From NCBI RefSeq assembly GCF_900101505.1, contig NZ_FMZI01000004.1, positions 115,670 to 179,669 of the forward strand: 64,000 bases of DNA, in the 5' to 3' direction. Positions 1-9,260 of the stretch are shown here, one piece after another. This DNA is from Antarctobacter albus (GTDB lineage Bacteria > Pseudomonadota > Alphaproteobacteria > Rhodobacterales > Rhodobacteraceae). The notes below the pieces were generated by a model. It saw only the letters and a list, made by a program, of their open reading frames with translations. It was not told the origin of the DNA and ran no database searches. Every line of letters begins with the position of its first letter. Position 1 is the first letter of the stretch. The translations under genes and the position numbers were made by a program.

Positions 1-94
1 GCGCCGGCTCAGAGGTGAAGGTCGTCTCGCCAGAGACCCACTCCCCTGCGATCAGGTGACGGCCGTGCGGCGTGAAGGTGGATTTGTCGAGCAT
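1..94 (-). CDS. Semialdehyde (2,5-dioxovalerate) dehydrogenase, N-terminal fragment cut by window edge
   Basis: Only the first 31 codons are inside the window. The reading begins MLDKSTFTPHGRHLIAGEWV, which resembles the N-terminus of NADP-dependent alpha-ketoglutarate semialdehyde dehydrogenases of the ALDH superfamily. An AAAGGAG ribosome binding site lies about nine bases before the ATG at 92-94. In the non-phosphorylating L-arabinose pathway this enzyme is the last step, giving 2-oxoglutarate, and it is placed directly after the 2-keto-3-deoxy sugar-acid dehydratase gene with a 13-base gap, as expected for a shared operon. The family call rests on this short segment and on context; the catalytic part is outside the window. 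Confidence 0.7.
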   Translation of the reverse strand, partial: MLDKSTFTPHGRHLIAGEWVSGETTFTSEPA

Positions 95-107
95 GTCGAG
101 AACTCCT

Positions 108-1025
108 TTACTTGCCCCATTTCAGGGCGATGAGGTCCAGGTCGCCTGCGAGTTGCAACAGGCGCTCCCGCGTGCGCGGGGTCATGGGTTGCAACGGATG
201 GCGGACGTGATCGGATCCGATCACGCCGCCCTCTTTCATCACCACCTTGCAGGCGCGCAGCCCGCACTGGCGGTTTTCGTGATTGATGAGGGGCAGGCAC
301 TTCGTCCACTGCGCAAGGGCCGCGTCCTTGTCACCGGCAAGATAGCTGCGGATGATGACGCCGATATACTCGCACTGCAGGCCCGAGGTCATGGTGCCGG
401 TGCATCCGGCGTCGAGATCGGCCAGCAGTGTCACCGCCTCTTCACCATCGAAGGGACCGATGATGTCCTTGCCCCCGGCCTCGATGAGCGCCGCCAGCTT
501 GTCGGCGGCAAAGGGCATTTCCATCTTGAAATAGCTGACGTTTTCCAGCTCGCGCGCCATGCGTGCCAGAAGCGGCACAGACATCTGACAGCCCGACAGC
601 GGGGCGTCCTGCACCATGATCGGGATCGAGATCGCGTCGGAGACCGCCCGGAACTGCTCATAGATCCCGGCCTCGGAGGGGACCAGCCCGACACCGTGAT
701 AGGGTGGCATCATCATGACCATAGACGCGCCCAGGGCCTGCGCGGCCTTGGCCCGGTCGACCACGATGCCGGTGCTGAAATGGCTGATCGTGACGATCAC
801 CGGCACCCGGCCCGCGACATGTTCCAGGCTGATCCGCATCAGCGTGGCGCGTTCCTCGTCCGACAGCACGAACTGTTCCGAGTAGTTGGCGAGGATGCAG
901 ATCGCATCAACCCCCTGGTCGATGATGCAGTCCAGAACACGGCGCATCCCCTCTTCGTCGACGCGGCCGTCATCATGGAAGGGCGTGGGGGCAACAGGAA
1001 GAATGCCGGTCAGCGGCGTTTTCAT
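108..1025 (-). CDS. DapA-family 2-keto-3-deoxy sugar-acid dehydratase/aldolase
   Basis: This 305-residue protein is a complete (beta/alpha)8 barrel of the dihydrodipicolinate synthase/N-acetylneuraminate lyase family. It begins MKTPLTGILPVAPTPFHDDG, the typical first strand, and carries the Schiff-base lysine in the segment SYFKMEMP near residue 170. Family members in arabinose operons convert L-2-keto-3-deoxyarabonate to alpha-ketoglutarate semialdehyde; others are aldolases on sugar acids or true DapA. The neighbours on both sides (semialdehyde dehydrogenase, sugar 1-dehydrogenase, sugar-acid dehydratase) make the arabinose role most likely. It is the penultimate gene of the minus-strand sugar operon inside the window. 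Confidence 0.8.
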   Translation of the reverse strand: MKTPLTGILPVAPTPFHDDGRVDEEGMRRVLDCIIDQGVDAICILANYSEQFVLSDEERATLMRISLEHVAGRVPVIVTISHFSTGIVVDRAKAAQALGASMVMMMPPYHGVGLVPSEAGIYEQFRAVSDAISIPIMVQDAPLSGCQMSVPLLARMARELENVSYFKMEMPFAADKLAALIEAGGKDIIGPFDGEEAVTLLADLDAGCTGTMTSGLQCEYIGVIIRSYLAGDKDAALAQWTKCLPLINHENRQCGLRACKVVMKEGGVIGSDHVRHPLQPMTPRTRERLLQLAGDLDLIALKWGK

Positions 1026-1062
1026 GGCGGGTCCTTTCTAGGTATCGGATGCGCGCAGGCGC

Positions 1063-1989
1063 TTATTCGTGGAAGGGGGCGACGGTCTCTCGTCGGCCCA
1101 GCAGGAAGGCATCGGCCACATGGCGCATGGGCGAGAGATCCACGTCGCTGCCGCCCGAGGCGACAAGCTGTGCCATGCGGGCGTAGAGGCGCGGGTATTC
1201 ACCGGCCAGCGCCGGGCCATCGGCGCTTTGCTCGATGCCGTCGATCACCATGCGGGCGCCACCGTCGTGCAGTTCCAGCCTGCCCCGGTCGGTCTCGGCC
1301 TCGATGGTCCAGATCTGATCACCGTCCTGGCGCCAGTCGAAGACGGCACCCACCTCGGCCCCCGCCGGGTGGGCAAAGCGCAGACTGGCCGCGATCGGCC
1401 CCTGCTTGTTCTCGGGCACCTCCAGCGTGGCGTCCGTCAGGTGGATGGCATCGGGCAGGATCTCGGTCAGGATCGACAGCGCGTTGATGCCCGGATCGAA
1501 GACCCCCAGGCCGCCGGGCTCCCAGATCCAGGCCTGGCCGGGATGCCAGCGGCGCACGTCCTCTTTCCAGGTGATCTGCAGGCGGCGCAGGGTCCTGTCC
1601 GCCAGCCAGGCCTTGGCCGCAGCCACCATCGGCGCCTCGCGCGAATGCCAGGTGGCATAGAGCGAGACCCGCTGCGCCTGCGCCATGTCGATCAGCCGGT
1701 GACATTCCGACAGCGAGGCGCCGGGGGGTTTTTCCAGCATGACATGCCGTCCCGCCGCGATGGCGGCAGCGGCATAGTCAAAGCGCGGCACCGGCGGCAG
1801 GCAGAGCGAGACCACCCGAATGTCGCTGCGCCGCTCCAGCAGTTCGGCGAAATCGGTAAAGCTCTCGACCCCGTCGACGCTACCCTTGCGCGAAACGGTG
1901 GCGGCAAGATCCCAGTCCGGCGAGGCGGCAATGGCCGGAACGTGCTGATCCAGCGCGATCTTGCCGATTCCTACAAGTGCGATTTCCAT
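1063..1989 (-). CDS. L-arabinose/D-galactose 1-dehydrogenase (Gfo/Idh/MocA family)
   Basis: This 308-residue NAD(P)-dependent oxidoreductase oxidises the sugar at C1 to the lactone in the cytoplasm. The Rossmann motif is at the N-terminus (VGIGKIALDQH), followed by MLEKPPGASL near residue 100, and by WKEDVRRWHPGQ and WEPGGLGVFDPGINAL, which closely match my memory of Azospirillum L-arabinose 1-dehydrogenase. I start it at the ATG at 1987-1989, which overlaps the stop of the upstream dehydratase as ATGA and so suggests translational coupling; a longer reading from 2025 lacks family similarity. Substrate choice between arabinose and galactose cannot be told from sequence alone. Confidence 0.85.
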   Translation of the reverse strand: MEIALVGIGKIALDQHVPAIAASPDWDLAATVSRKGSVDGVESFTDFAELLERRSDIRVVSLCLPPVPRFDYAAAAIAAGRHVMLEKPPGASLSECHRLIDMAQAQRVSLYATWHSREAPMVAAAKAWLADRTLRRLQITWKEDVRRWHPGQAWIWEPGGLGVFDPGINALSILTEILPDAIHLTDATLEVPENKQGPIAASLRFAHPAGAEVGAVFDWRQDGDQIWTIEAETDRGRLELHDGGARMVIDGIEQSADGPALAGEYPRLYARMAQLVASGGSDVDLSPMRHVADAFLLGRRETVAPFHE

Positions 1990-3731
1990 CAATGCGAGTC
2001 CCTTCCGACCGGGGCGCCGCGGCACCCCTTGAGAAAATCCAGGTCGGCGCCGGTGTCGGCGCCCTCGACATGCTGCTGGTGCAACCAGGCATAGCCGCTT
2101 TCGGGGCGTTCATGGGTCGGGGTCCAGTCCGACAGGCGCGCCTGCAATTCCTCGTCGGACACATCCAGGTGCACACGCCGCGCGGGCACGTCGACCTCGA
2201 TCATGTCGCCGTTTTTCACCACGGCCAGCGGTCCGCCCGCCGCCGCCTCGGGCGAGGTGTGCAGGATCACGGTGCCGTAGGCGGTGCCGGACATGCGCGC
2301 ATCGGAAATGCGGATCATGTCCTTGATGCCCTTTTTCAGCACCTTGGGCGGCAGGCCCATGTTGCCGACCTCGGACATGCCCGGATAGCCCTTGGGCCCA
2401 CAGTTCTTGAGCACCATGATGCAGGTTTCGTCGATGTCCAGGTCATCGTCGTTGATCTTGGCCTTGTAGTCGTCGATGTCCTCGAAGACGACCGCCCTGC
2501 CCCGATGCTGCATCAGGTGTTTCGAGGCGGCAGAGGGTTTCAGCACCGCACCCTTGGGGGCAAGGTTGCCCTTCAACACGGCAATTCCGCCCTGGTCGGT
2601 CAGCGGCTTGTCGACCGGCAGGATCACATCCTCGTTCCAGTTCTTCGCCTCCTTGACCTCGTCCCAGATCGTGCTGCCGGAGACGGTCAGCGCGTCCTTG
2701 TGCAGCTTGCCGCCCTCGCCCAACCGTTTCAGAACGACAGGCAGGCCACCCGCATAGAAGAACTCTTCCATCAGGTATTCACCCGAGGGCTGAAGATTGA
2801 GGATCGTGGCGATGTCTCGTCCGCAGCGGTCCCAGTCGTCCAGGGTAATGTCCACGCCGACGCGGCCCGCAATGGCCAGCAGGTGCACCACCGTGTTGGT
2901 GGACCCGCCAACGGCGCCATTGGTGCGGATCGCGTTTTCGAACGCTTCGCGGGTCAGCACGTCCGAGGGTTTCAGATCGTCCTTGACCATCTGCACGATG
3001 CGACGGCCCGTCAACTGCGCCATGACGCGGCGGCGCGAGTCCACCGCCGGGATCGCGGCGTTGCCGGACAGGGCCATGCCCAGCGCCTCGCACATCGACG
3101 CCATGCTGGACGCCGTGCCCATCGTGTTGCAGGTGCCGGAGGAACGCGTGACGGCCGCCTCGGCCTCAAGGAACTCGTCTTGCGTCATCTCCCCGGCCTT
3201 CACCGCCTCGGAGAACCGCCAGAGGTGCGTGCCCGCGCCGACGCGTTCACCCTGGAACCAGCCGTTCAGCATCGGCCCGCCGGTGACGACGATCGACGGC
3301 AGATCGCAGGAGGCGGCGGCCATGAGCAGCGAGGGCGTGGTCTTGTCACAGCCCACCATCAGGACGCAGCCGTCCATCGGCTGGCCGCGGATCTGTTCCT
3401 CGATCGACAGAGCGGCAAGGTTGCGGAACATCATCGCCGTGGGGCGAAAGGTGTTCTCGGAGGCGCTGAACACCGGCACCTCGACCGGGAAACCGCCGGC
3501 CTCCCAGATACCCGCCTTCACCTTTTCCGCCAGTTCGCGCAGGTGGCCGTTGCAGGGCGTCAGTTCCGACCAGGTGTTCAGGATGCCGATGATCGGGCGC
3601 CCGTCGAACAGGTCCTCGGGATAGCCCTGGTTCTTGAGCCAGCCGCGGTGATAGATCACATCCTTGGTGCTGCCACCGTACCATTCCTGGCTGCGCAGTT
3701 TGCGGGGCCATTCTGCCGGTTGGAACGCCAT
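1989..3731 (-). CDS. L-arabinonate (sugar-acid) dehydratase, IlvD/EDD family
   Basis: The 580-residue protein belongs to the IlvD/Edd family of Fe-S dehydratases and fits the pentonate dehydratase branch in length. It dehydrates the aldonic acid to a 2-keto-3-deoxy acid. The cluster-binding cysteines are visible: Cys60 in SELTPCNGH, a cysteine near 128 in MVGCDKTTPS, and one near 200 in SSGTCNTMGTASSM. The start ATG has AAGGAGG about eight bases upstream. The gene follows gguB and overlaps the next gene by ATGA. A lactonase, usually needed between dehydrogenase and dehydratase, is not seen nearby. Confidence 0.87.
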   Translation of the reverse strand: MAFQPAEWPRKLRSQEWYGGSTKDVIYHRGWLKNQGYPEDLFDGRPIIGILNTWSELTPCNGHLRELAEKVKAGIWEAGGFPVEVPVFSASENTFRPTAMMFRNLAALSIEEQIRGQPMDGCVLMVGCDKTTPSLLMAAASCDLPSIVVTGGPMLNGWFQGERVGAGTHLWRFSEAVKAGEMTQDEFLEAEAAVTRSSGTCNTMGTASSMASMCEALGMALSGNAAIPAVDSRRRVMAQLTGRRIVQMVKDDLKPSDVLTREAFENAIRTNGAVGGSTNTVVHLLAIAGRVGVDITLDDWDRCGRDIATILNLQPSGEYLMEEFFYAGGLPVVLKRLGEGGKLHKDALTVSGSTIWDEVKEAKNWNEDVILPVDKPLTDQGGIAVLKGNLAPKGAVLKPSAASKHLMQHRGRAVVFEDIDDYKAKINDDDLDIDETCIMVLKNCGPKGYPGMSEVGNMGLPPKVLKKGIKDMIRISDARMSGTAYGTVILHTSPEAAAGGPLAVVKNGDMIEVDVPARRVHLDVSDEELQARLSDWTPTHERPESGYAWLHQQHVEGADTGADLDFLKGCRGAPVGRDSH

Positions 3732-3776
3732 CTGCTTGCCTCCTTCCCTTGGGGAGATACGCCCGAAGGCGCACCG

Positions 3777-5012
3777 TCACCCCTGTTTCGATTTGTTGTA
3801 GACGTCGAAGATCACGGCAGCGAGCAGCACCAGCCCCTTGATCACCTGCTGGTAGTCGATGCCGATGCCCATGATCGACATGCCGTTGTTCAGCACGCCC
3901 ATCAGGAAGGCGCCGACGACGGCCCCCACGATCTTGCCGACACCGCCCGACATCGAGGCCCCGCCGATGAAGACCGCCGCGATCACGTCGAGTTCCAGCG
4001 CGAAGCCCGCCTTGGGCGTGGCCGAGTTCAGGCGCGCCGCAAAGACCATGCCCGCGATCCCGGCCAGCACGCCCATGTTGACGAAGGCGAGGAAGGTCAG
4101 CCGCTCGGTCTTGATGCCCGAGAGTTTGGCCGCCTTCTCGTTGCCGCCCAGCGCATAGATGCGCCGGCCCGTGACCGTACGTTCGGTGAAGAAGGCATAG
4201 ATGATCGTCAGCACGCCCATGGTGATGAGCACGTTCGGCAGGCCCCGGAAGGTCGACAGCTTGAACAGGATGAAGATCAGCGCAACCGCGATGATGCCGA
4301 TGCGGGCCAGGAAGAAAGCCTGCGGTTCGCCGGCCATGCCATAGGCCTTGTTCTGGGCGCGCGCCTTGAGTTCCATCCAGACGATCAGCCCGGCAGCCAC
4401 GAGGCCGGTGCCCAGCGCCAGCACGTTCACCCGACGCTGGCCCAGCAGGTCGGCAACGCCCTGCGAGATCCCCTGCGGGAAGATGTCCGGCACGAAACCG
4501 TTGGCCAGCATCTGGAATTCGCGCGGGAACGGGCCAAGCGACTGACCTTCGAGCAGCCACAGCGACGCGCCCCGGAACACCAGCATCCCCGCCAGCGTCA
4601 CGATGAAGGAAGGGATCTTCCAGTAGGCGATCCAGTACCCCTGCGCCGCGCCGATCAGGCCACCGGCGACAAGGCAGGTGATCATGGTGACGGCCGTGGA
4701 CATTTCCCATTCCACGATCATGACGGCGGCCAGGGCGCCGACGAACCCCATCACGGACCCGACCGACAGGTCGATGTTGCCCGAGACGATGACGATCAGC
4801 ATGCCCAGCGCCATGATGACGATATAGCTGTTCTGCAACAGCAGGTTGGTGACGTTCACCGGCTTCAGCAGCGTGCCCTCGGTGACGATCTGGAAAAAGG
4901 CCATGATCGCGATCAGCGCGAACAGCAGCCCGTATTCGCGCAGGTGGCGGACGAGGTATTCGCCGATCCCCTGCTTTTCGGGCGCCTCGGCCCCGTGCTC
5001 TGCAAAGTCCAT
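3777..5012 (-). CDS. gguB: Sugar ABC transporter permease GguB
   Basis: This 411-residue inner-membrane permease belongs to the BPD_transp_2 (RbsC/XylH) family. It is very hydrophobic with about ten to twelve predicted helices and carries the family signature IVIVSGNIDLSVGSVMGFVG near residues 90-110 and GGASMSGGVGKI near residue 350. The soluble N-terminal tail of about 25 residues precedes the first helix. Its length is that of GguB/multiple-monosaccharide permeases, longer than RbsC. It lies 11 bases after gguA and is read in the chvE-gguA-gguB order known from Agrobacterium, so it probably imports arabinose, galactose and related sugars. Confidence 0.9.
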   Translation of the reverse strand: MDFAEHGAEAPEKQGIGEYLVRHLREYGLLFALIAIMAFFQIVTEGTLLKPVNVTNLLLQNSYIVIMALGMLIVIVSGNIDLSVGSVMGFVGALAAVMIVEWEMSTAVTMITCLVAGGLIGAAQGYWIAYWKIPSFIVTLAGMLVFRGASLWLLEGQSLGPFPREFQMLANGFVPDIFPQGISQGVADLLGQRRVNVLALGTGLVAAGLIVWMELKARAQNKAYGMAGEPQAFFLARIGIIAVALIFILFKLSTFRGLPNVLITMGVLTIIYAFFTERTVTGRRIYALGGNEKAAKLSGIKTERLTFLAFVNMGVLAGIAGMVFAARLNSATPKAGFALELDVIAAVFIGGASMSGGVGKIVGAVVGAFLMGVLNNGMSIMGIGIDYQQVIKGLVLLAAVIFDVYNKSKQG

Positions 5013-5023
5013 TACAGGCTCCC

Positions 5024-6550
5024 TTATTCGGTCACGATGAGCGACATGATGCGCTCCTGGCTGGCGTCCTCGGCACTCAGTTCGCCGACGAATGCGCCCT
5101 CGTTCATTACGTAGATGCGGTCACACATGCCCAGGAGTTCGGGCATTTCGGAGGAGATCATGATCACGCCCTTCCCCTGCGCGGAGAGGTCGTTGATGAT
5201 CCCGTAGATCTCGAACTTGGCGCCGACGTCGATGCCGCGCGTGGGTTCGTCCAGGATCAGCACCTCGGGCTTGGCGAACAGCCATTTCGACAGGACAACC
5301 TTCTGCTGGTTGCCGCCCGAGAGGTTCATCACCCGCTGGAAGACACCCGGCGTGCGGATGTTCAGCGCCTTGCGGTACTCCTCGGCCACGCGGGTCTCGG
5401 CGCTTTCGTTCAGCACCTGGCCGCGCGCCACCTCTTCGAGGTTGGCCATCGTGATGTTGCGCTGGATGGTTTCCTCGAGGATCAGGCCCAGCGACTTGCG
5501 GTCCTCGGTGACATAGGCCAGCCCTGCCTCGATCGCCTTGCTGACGGTGCTGACGTCGACCGGCTTGCCGCTGATCTCGACGCTGCCGGAAATATTGCGC
5601 CCGTAAGAGCGGCCAAAGATGCTCATGGCGAGTTCGGTGCGCCCGGCCCCCATCAGGCCCGCGATGCCCACGACCTCGCCGGCGCGGACGGCCAGGTTGA
5701 TGTCCTCGATCACCTGACGGTCGGCGTGCAGCGGGTGCCAGACGTTCCAGTCCTTGACCTCCATCAGCACTTCGCCCGCGCGGCGTTCGCGCGCCGGGTA
5801 GCGGTGCGCCATGTCGCGGCCCACCATGTCGCGCACGATGTTGTCCTCGGTGATTTCCTGGGTCCTGGCGTCCATCGTGGAGACGGTGGTGCCGTCCCGG
5901 ATCACCGTCACAGAGTCCGCGACGCGGCGCACCTCGTTCAGCTTGTGACTGATGATGATCTGCGTGACGCCCTGCTGCTTGAGTTCCAGCATTAGGTCCA
6001 GCAGCGCCTGGCTGTCGCTTTCCGACAGCGCCGCCGTCGGCTCGTCCAGGATCAGCAGGCGCACTTCCTTGGACAGCGCCTTGGCGATCTCGACCAACTG
6101 CTGCTTGCCCACGCCCAGCTTGTCGACCAGCGTGCTGGGCGGTTCCTTGAGGCCGACCTTGCGCAACAGGTCCTCGGTGCGCCGGTTGGTCTCGCGCCAG
6201 TTGATGATGCCGCCGCGTGCGCGTTCGTTGCCCAGGAACAGGTTTTCCGCGATCGACAGAAGCGGCACAAGCGCCAGTTCCTGGTGGATAATGATGACGC
6301 CCTTCGCCTCGGAGTCCGAGATGTTGCCGAACTCTGCCAGCGCGCCGTCATAGTGAATTTCGCCGTCGTAGCTGCCCGCCGGATAGACCCCGGACAGGAC
6401 TTTCATCAGGGTCGACTTGCCCGCGCCGTTTTCCCCGACCAGCGCGTGAATCTCGCCTTCCTTCACCGTCAGGTTGACCGTGTCCAGCGCCTTGACCCCA
6501 GGAAACTCCTTGGTGATCCCGCGCATTTCCAGAAGCGCCGTCATCCCCAC
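5024..6550 (-). CDS. gguA: Sugar ABC transporter ATP-binding protein GguA
   Basis: This 508-residue protein has two fused ABC domains, as in XylG/MglA/GguA. Domain 1 has Walker [10 protein letters not shown] near residue 40 and [10 protein letters not shown] near residue 166, with a degenerate signature ([14 protein letters not shown]). Domain 2 starts near residue 260, has a weak Walker A, a canonical signature [14 protein letters not shown] and Walker [13 protein letters not shown]. Such asymmetry is normal for this family. It powers sugar import together with the adjacent permease and ChvE-like binding protein. The gene sits 71 bases after chvE, across a stem-loop. Confidence 0.92.
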   Translation of the reverse strand: MGMTALLEMRGITKEFPGVKALDTVNLTVKEGEIHALVGENGAGKSTLMKVLSGVYPAGSYDGEIHYDGALAEFGNISDSEAKGVIIIHQELALVPLLSIAENLFLGNERARGGIINWRETNRRTEDLLRKVGLKEPPSTLVDKLGVGKQQLVEIAKALSKEVRLLILDEPTAALSESDSQALLDLMLELKQQGVTQIIISHKLNEVRRVADSVTVIRDGTTVSTMDARTQEITEDNIVRDMVGRDMAHRYPARERRAGEVLMEVKDWNVWHPLHADRQVIEDINLAVRAGEVVGIAGLMGAGRTELAMSIFGRSYGRNISGSVEISGKPVDVSTVSKAIEAGLAYVTEDRKSLGLILEETIQRNITMANLEEVARGQVLNESAETRVAEEYRKALNIRTPGVFQRVMNLSGGNQQKVVLSKWLFAKPEVLILDEPTRGIDVGAKFEIYGIINDLSAQGKGVIMISSEMPELLGMCDRIYVMNEGAFVGELSAEDASQERIMSLIVTE

Positions 6551-6575
6551 TCCCCAATTTTCTGGTGGTTGCCAA

Positions 6576-6607
6576 GGCCCGCCCGCCGCCGTAACGCCGG
6601 ACGGGCC
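6576..6607 (-). promoter_or_regulatory. Stem-loop between chvE and gguA
   Basis: An imperfect inverted repeat (GGCCCGCCCGCC and GCCGGACGGGCC, 10 of 12 positions paired, 8-base loop) lies between the binding-protein gene and the ATPase gene. There is no following U-run. Such structures after binding-protein genes commonly stabilise the upstream mRNA or attenuate downstream transcription, so more binding protein is made than membrane subunits. That role is inferred from position. Confidence 0.5.
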
Positions 6608-6621
6608 CCGGGAGTAACCGG

Positions 6622-7668
6622 TTACTGGACCTGGTCCATCGTGTAGTAGCCGGAGCCGATGATCACGTCTTCCCAGTTGGACAGGTCGACCGAGACCGGT
6701 TCCAGCAGGTAGGAGGGCACGACCTTGACGCCATTGTCATAGGTGGTGGTGTCGTTGATCTCCGGCTCGCCGCCTTTCAGCAGGGCCTCGACCATGCCGA
6801 CGGTCACGCGCGCCAGTTCGCGGGTGTCCTTGAAGACGGTCGAATACTGCTCGCCCGCCAGCATCGACTTGACCGAGCGGATCTCGGCGTCCTGGCCGGT
6901 GACGATCGGCATGTCCAGGTCGCCCGAACCATAGCCCACGCCCTTGAGCGACGAGATGATGCCGATGGACAGACCGTCGTAGGGCGACAGCACGCCATGC
7001 ACGCGGGCATCGGTGTAATGCGCCGACAGCAGGTTATCCATGCGCGCCTGCGCCACCGCGCCGTCCCAGCGCAGGGTGCCGACCGTGTCCATGCCCATCT
7101 GGCCGGAGACGATGTTGATGGTGCCGTCGTCGATCAGCGGCTGCAGCACCGACATGGCGCCATCGTAGAAGAAATAGGCGTTGTTGTCGTCGGGCGAGCC
7201 GCCGAACAGCTCGACATTGTAGGGGCCGTCGCCGAAACGCTCTTCGAGGCCGGCGACAAGGCTGGAGGCCTGCTGCACGCCGACCTTGAAGTTGTCGAAG
7301 GTGGCGTAATAGCTGACGTATTCGCTATCGCGGATCAGGCGGTCATAGGCGATGACCTGGATGTCGGCGTAATAGGCGTTTTCCAGCGCGCTCGACAGGG
7401 TTGTGCCGTCGATGGCGGCGATCACCAACACGTCGACGCCGTTGGTGATCATGTTCTCGATCTGCGCCAGCTGGTTGGGAATATCGTCCTCGGCGTACTG
7501 CAGGATCGTATCATAGCCTGCGGCCTTGAACTGTTCGACCATCGACTCGCCGTCAGAGATCCAGCGCGACGAGGATTTGGTCGGCATCGCGATGCCAACG
7601 GTTTCGGCCACGGCGCCATAGCTGGACAGCGCCACTGCCGCCGAAGCGAGCAGAAGTTTCATGTTCAT
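6622..7668 (-). CDS. chvE: ChvE-type periplasmic multiple-sugar-binding protein
   Basis: The 348-residue protein opens with a signal peptide ([21 protein letters not shown]) and continues [20 protein letters not shown], the typical ChvE/XylF start of mature protein. It belongs to the Peripla_BP_4 family with the expected two lobes and ends TMDQVQ like ChvE. It binds arabinose, galactose, glucose and similar sugars in the periplasm and feeds GguAB. A strong GGGAGG site precedes the ATG by six bases. It is the promoter-proximal gene of the operon and is divergent from a LysR regulator. In Agrobacterium ChvE also signals to VirA; nothing here suggests that role. Confidence 0.92.
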   Translation of the reverse strand: MNMKLLLASAAVALSSYGAVAETVGIAMPTKSSSRWISDGESMVEQFKAAGYDTILQYAEDDIPNQLAQIENMITNGVDVLVIAAIDGTTLSSALENAYYADIQVIAYDRLIRDSEYVSYYATFDNFKVGVQQASSLVAGLEERFGDGPYNVELFGGSPDDNNAYFFYDGAMSVLQPLIDDGTINIVSGQMGMDTVGTLRWDGAVAQARMDNLLSAHYTDARVHGVLSPYDGLSIGIISSLKGVGYGSGDLDMPIVTGQDAEIRSVKSMLAGEQYSTVFKDTRELARVTVGMVEALLKGGEPEINDTTTYDNGVKVVPSYLLEPVSVDLSNWEDVIIGSGYYTMDQVQ

Positions 7669-7796
7669 TGGTAGCCTCCCAAGGTCGGCGCGCGCCCTCC
7701 TGCGGCGACGCCTGATCTGTGTTTCGGACCCAGTGGATCCGGGCGTGACCGTAAGACGGGGCTGTATACCTGTAAAATTCCGATTATGATGATCTG

Positions 7797-7814
7797 CATA
7801 TCAAGAACGATATG
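7797..7814. promoter_or_regulatory. Palindromic putative operator between chvE operon and LysR gene
   Basis: A perfect inverted repeat, CATATC-N6-GATATG, lies 11 bases before the start codon of the LysR gene and about 130 bases before chvE. The region around it is the most AT-rich part of the 157-base divergent spacer. Placement fits an autoregulatory and activating site of the LysR regulator. The binding protein is inferred, not shown. Confidence 0.5.
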
Positions 7815-7825
7815 AGGCTCCCGCG

Positions 7826-8743
7826 ATGGACATCGCCCGCCGGATCAAACCCGCGCACTTGGACCTGGTCCTGAAGATCGCCGAGACGCAGCAGTTGCAA
7901 CTGGCCGCACAGGCGGTTGCGATCTCGCAGCCCGCCGCCTCGCGCATCCTGGCCGAGATCGAGACCAACATCGGCAGCCCGCTGTTTGTTCGCCACCCCA
8001 AGGGCATGGTCATGTCGCAGGCCGGAGAGGTCTTTGTCCGCCACGCCCGGGTGATCCTGGCCGAGGTGCGCACGCTGGAGGACGAGTTGCGCCACATCCA
8101 GTCCGGAGACCTGGGCGAGGTCCGGGTTGGATCGGTCACCGGTCCGGCGGTGGGCGTCCTGATGCCCGCCGTGCAGGCGGTGCAGCAGGACAGCCCCGAC
8201 CTGGAAATCAGCGTCGACGTGGCGCCCTCTCGGGTGCTGATCCGCGACCTTGAGGAAGGACGGTACGATTTTGTGCTGGGTCGCATTCCGCCCGGCCACG
8301 ACAGCCGGTTGTTCCGCGTCCACCCCGCAAGGACCGAGGTCGTCGCCCTGCTGGTGCACGACACGCATCCGCTGGCGTCACGCCAGGACGTCGAGGTGTC
8401 GGAACTGACCGGCTACCCCTGGGTGATGCAGGAACGCGGCATGCCGATCCGCGAATCCGTCGAGGCCGCCTTTCACACCGCCGGGGTTGCGATCCCGCCA
8501 CGGGTGCTAAACAGTTCGTCCCTGTTGGTGGCCCTGGCGCAGGTGGCGCGCGTTCAGGCCATCGTGCCGCAGTCGAACGAGGTCAAGGAATTGCTGGTGC
8601 ATTCAGACATCGGAGCCAGCCTGACGGCGTTGCAACTGCGCCGCTCGATCGTCGTGCCGCCCTATTTCGTCCTGCGCGACGGCAGCCGCAAGCTGTCGCG
8701 CGCCGCCGAACGCCTGTTGCAGGAGGTGCTGGCGCGGATCTGA
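7826..8743 (+). CDS. LysR-family regulator, GbpR-like
   Basis: This 305-residue LysR-type regulator has an N-terminal winged helix-turn-helix (residues about 8-67, with QAVAISQPAASRILAEIE) and a LysR substrate-binding domain from about residue 95 (LGEVRVGSVTGPAVGVLMPA). In Agrobacterium the divergently read GbpR controls chvE in response to sugars, and the same arrangement here suggests the same job: inducer-dependent control of the sugar operon. It may also repress itself through the palindrome at 7797-7814. The gene is intact and ends 16 bases before the convergent flavin reductase gene. Confidence 0.85.
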   Translation: MDIARRIKPAHLDLVLKIAETQQLQLAAQAVAISQPAASRILAEIETNIGSPLFVRHPKGMVMSQAGEVFVRHARVILAEVRTLEDELRHIQSGDLGEVRVGSVTGPAVGVLMPAVQAVQQDSPDLEISVDVAPSRVLIRDLEEGRYDFVLGRIPPGHDSRLFRVHPARTEVVALLVHDTHPLASRQDVEVSELTGYPWVMQERGMPIRESVEAAFHTAGVAIPPRVLNSSSLLVALAQVARVQAIVPQSNEVKELLVHSDIGASLTALQLRRSIVVPPYFVLRDGSRKLSRAAERLLQEVLARI

Positions 8744-8759
8744 CCGCGCCAGCGGTTTG

Positions 8760-9260
8760 TCAGGTCTTGCTCAACGTGCTCGTCCCACCGGCGAAATGCA
8801 CCAGAGACCGTTGCGCGGTGTCCTGGGTCACGGCCTCGATCAGGCCGAACAGCAGCAAGGTGCCAAAGGCCTCCTGCTCCTGTTCCAGGCGGCAGTCTAT
8901 CGCGCCCAGGTTGCCCGGCAGGATCGGCGCGCCGGTCGCCATGCGGCCCAGCTCCAACCCGTCGAACCGGGCCGCGCCTTTGGGGGCGTCGCCCCCCGCG
9001 AAACGGTCTAGAATGGCCTGCCCACCCTGCTCTGCCAGGTAGTTGATCGCGAAAGCGCCAGCCTTGCGGATCACCCCCAGCGACGAGGTCGTCGGCATGA
9101 CGGCCACGCTCATGATCGACGGGCTGGCGGTCAGATGCGTGGCGGAGAAGGCAAGGAACCCCGCCGGCCCGCCTTCTGTTTCCGCCGTCACGATGGCAGA
9201 GCCGATGGCGCGCATCCCCTGCGCGCGCCGGAAGTCCTTGATCGACAGCACCTCAGACAT
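8760..9260 (-). CDS. Flavin reductase-like protein (FMN-binding)
   Basis: I use the ATG at 9258-9260, giving 166 residues beginning MSEVLSIKDFRRAQGMRAIG; an upstream reading adds only unrelated residues. The protein matches the flavin reductase-like split-barrel family: ATHLTASPSIMSVAVMPTTSS is the FMN-binding region, followed by FAINYLAEQG and a C-terminal HFAGG segment. Such proteins supply FMNH2 to two-component monooxygenases such as HpaB types. No oxygenase component is adjacent. It is one of the few intact genes of the decayed catabolic island, directly following a thiolase-derived scar with which it overlaps. Confidence 0.75.
   Translation of the reverse strand: MSEVLSIKDFRRAQGMRAIGSAIVTAETEGGPAGFLAFSATHLTASPSIMSVAVMPTTSSLGVIRKAGAFAINYLAEQGGQAILDRFAGGDAPKGAARFDGLELGRMATGAPILPGNLGAIDCRLEQEQEAFGTLLLFGLIEAVTQDTAQRSLVHFAGGTSTLSKT

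Noticed and set aside
1977-5114. A very long open frame of over 1000 codons on the plus strand across the sugar operon
   Set aside because: It is the antisense shadow of the dehydratase and gguB genes in GC-rich DNA, rich in His, Arg and Gly, without family motifs.
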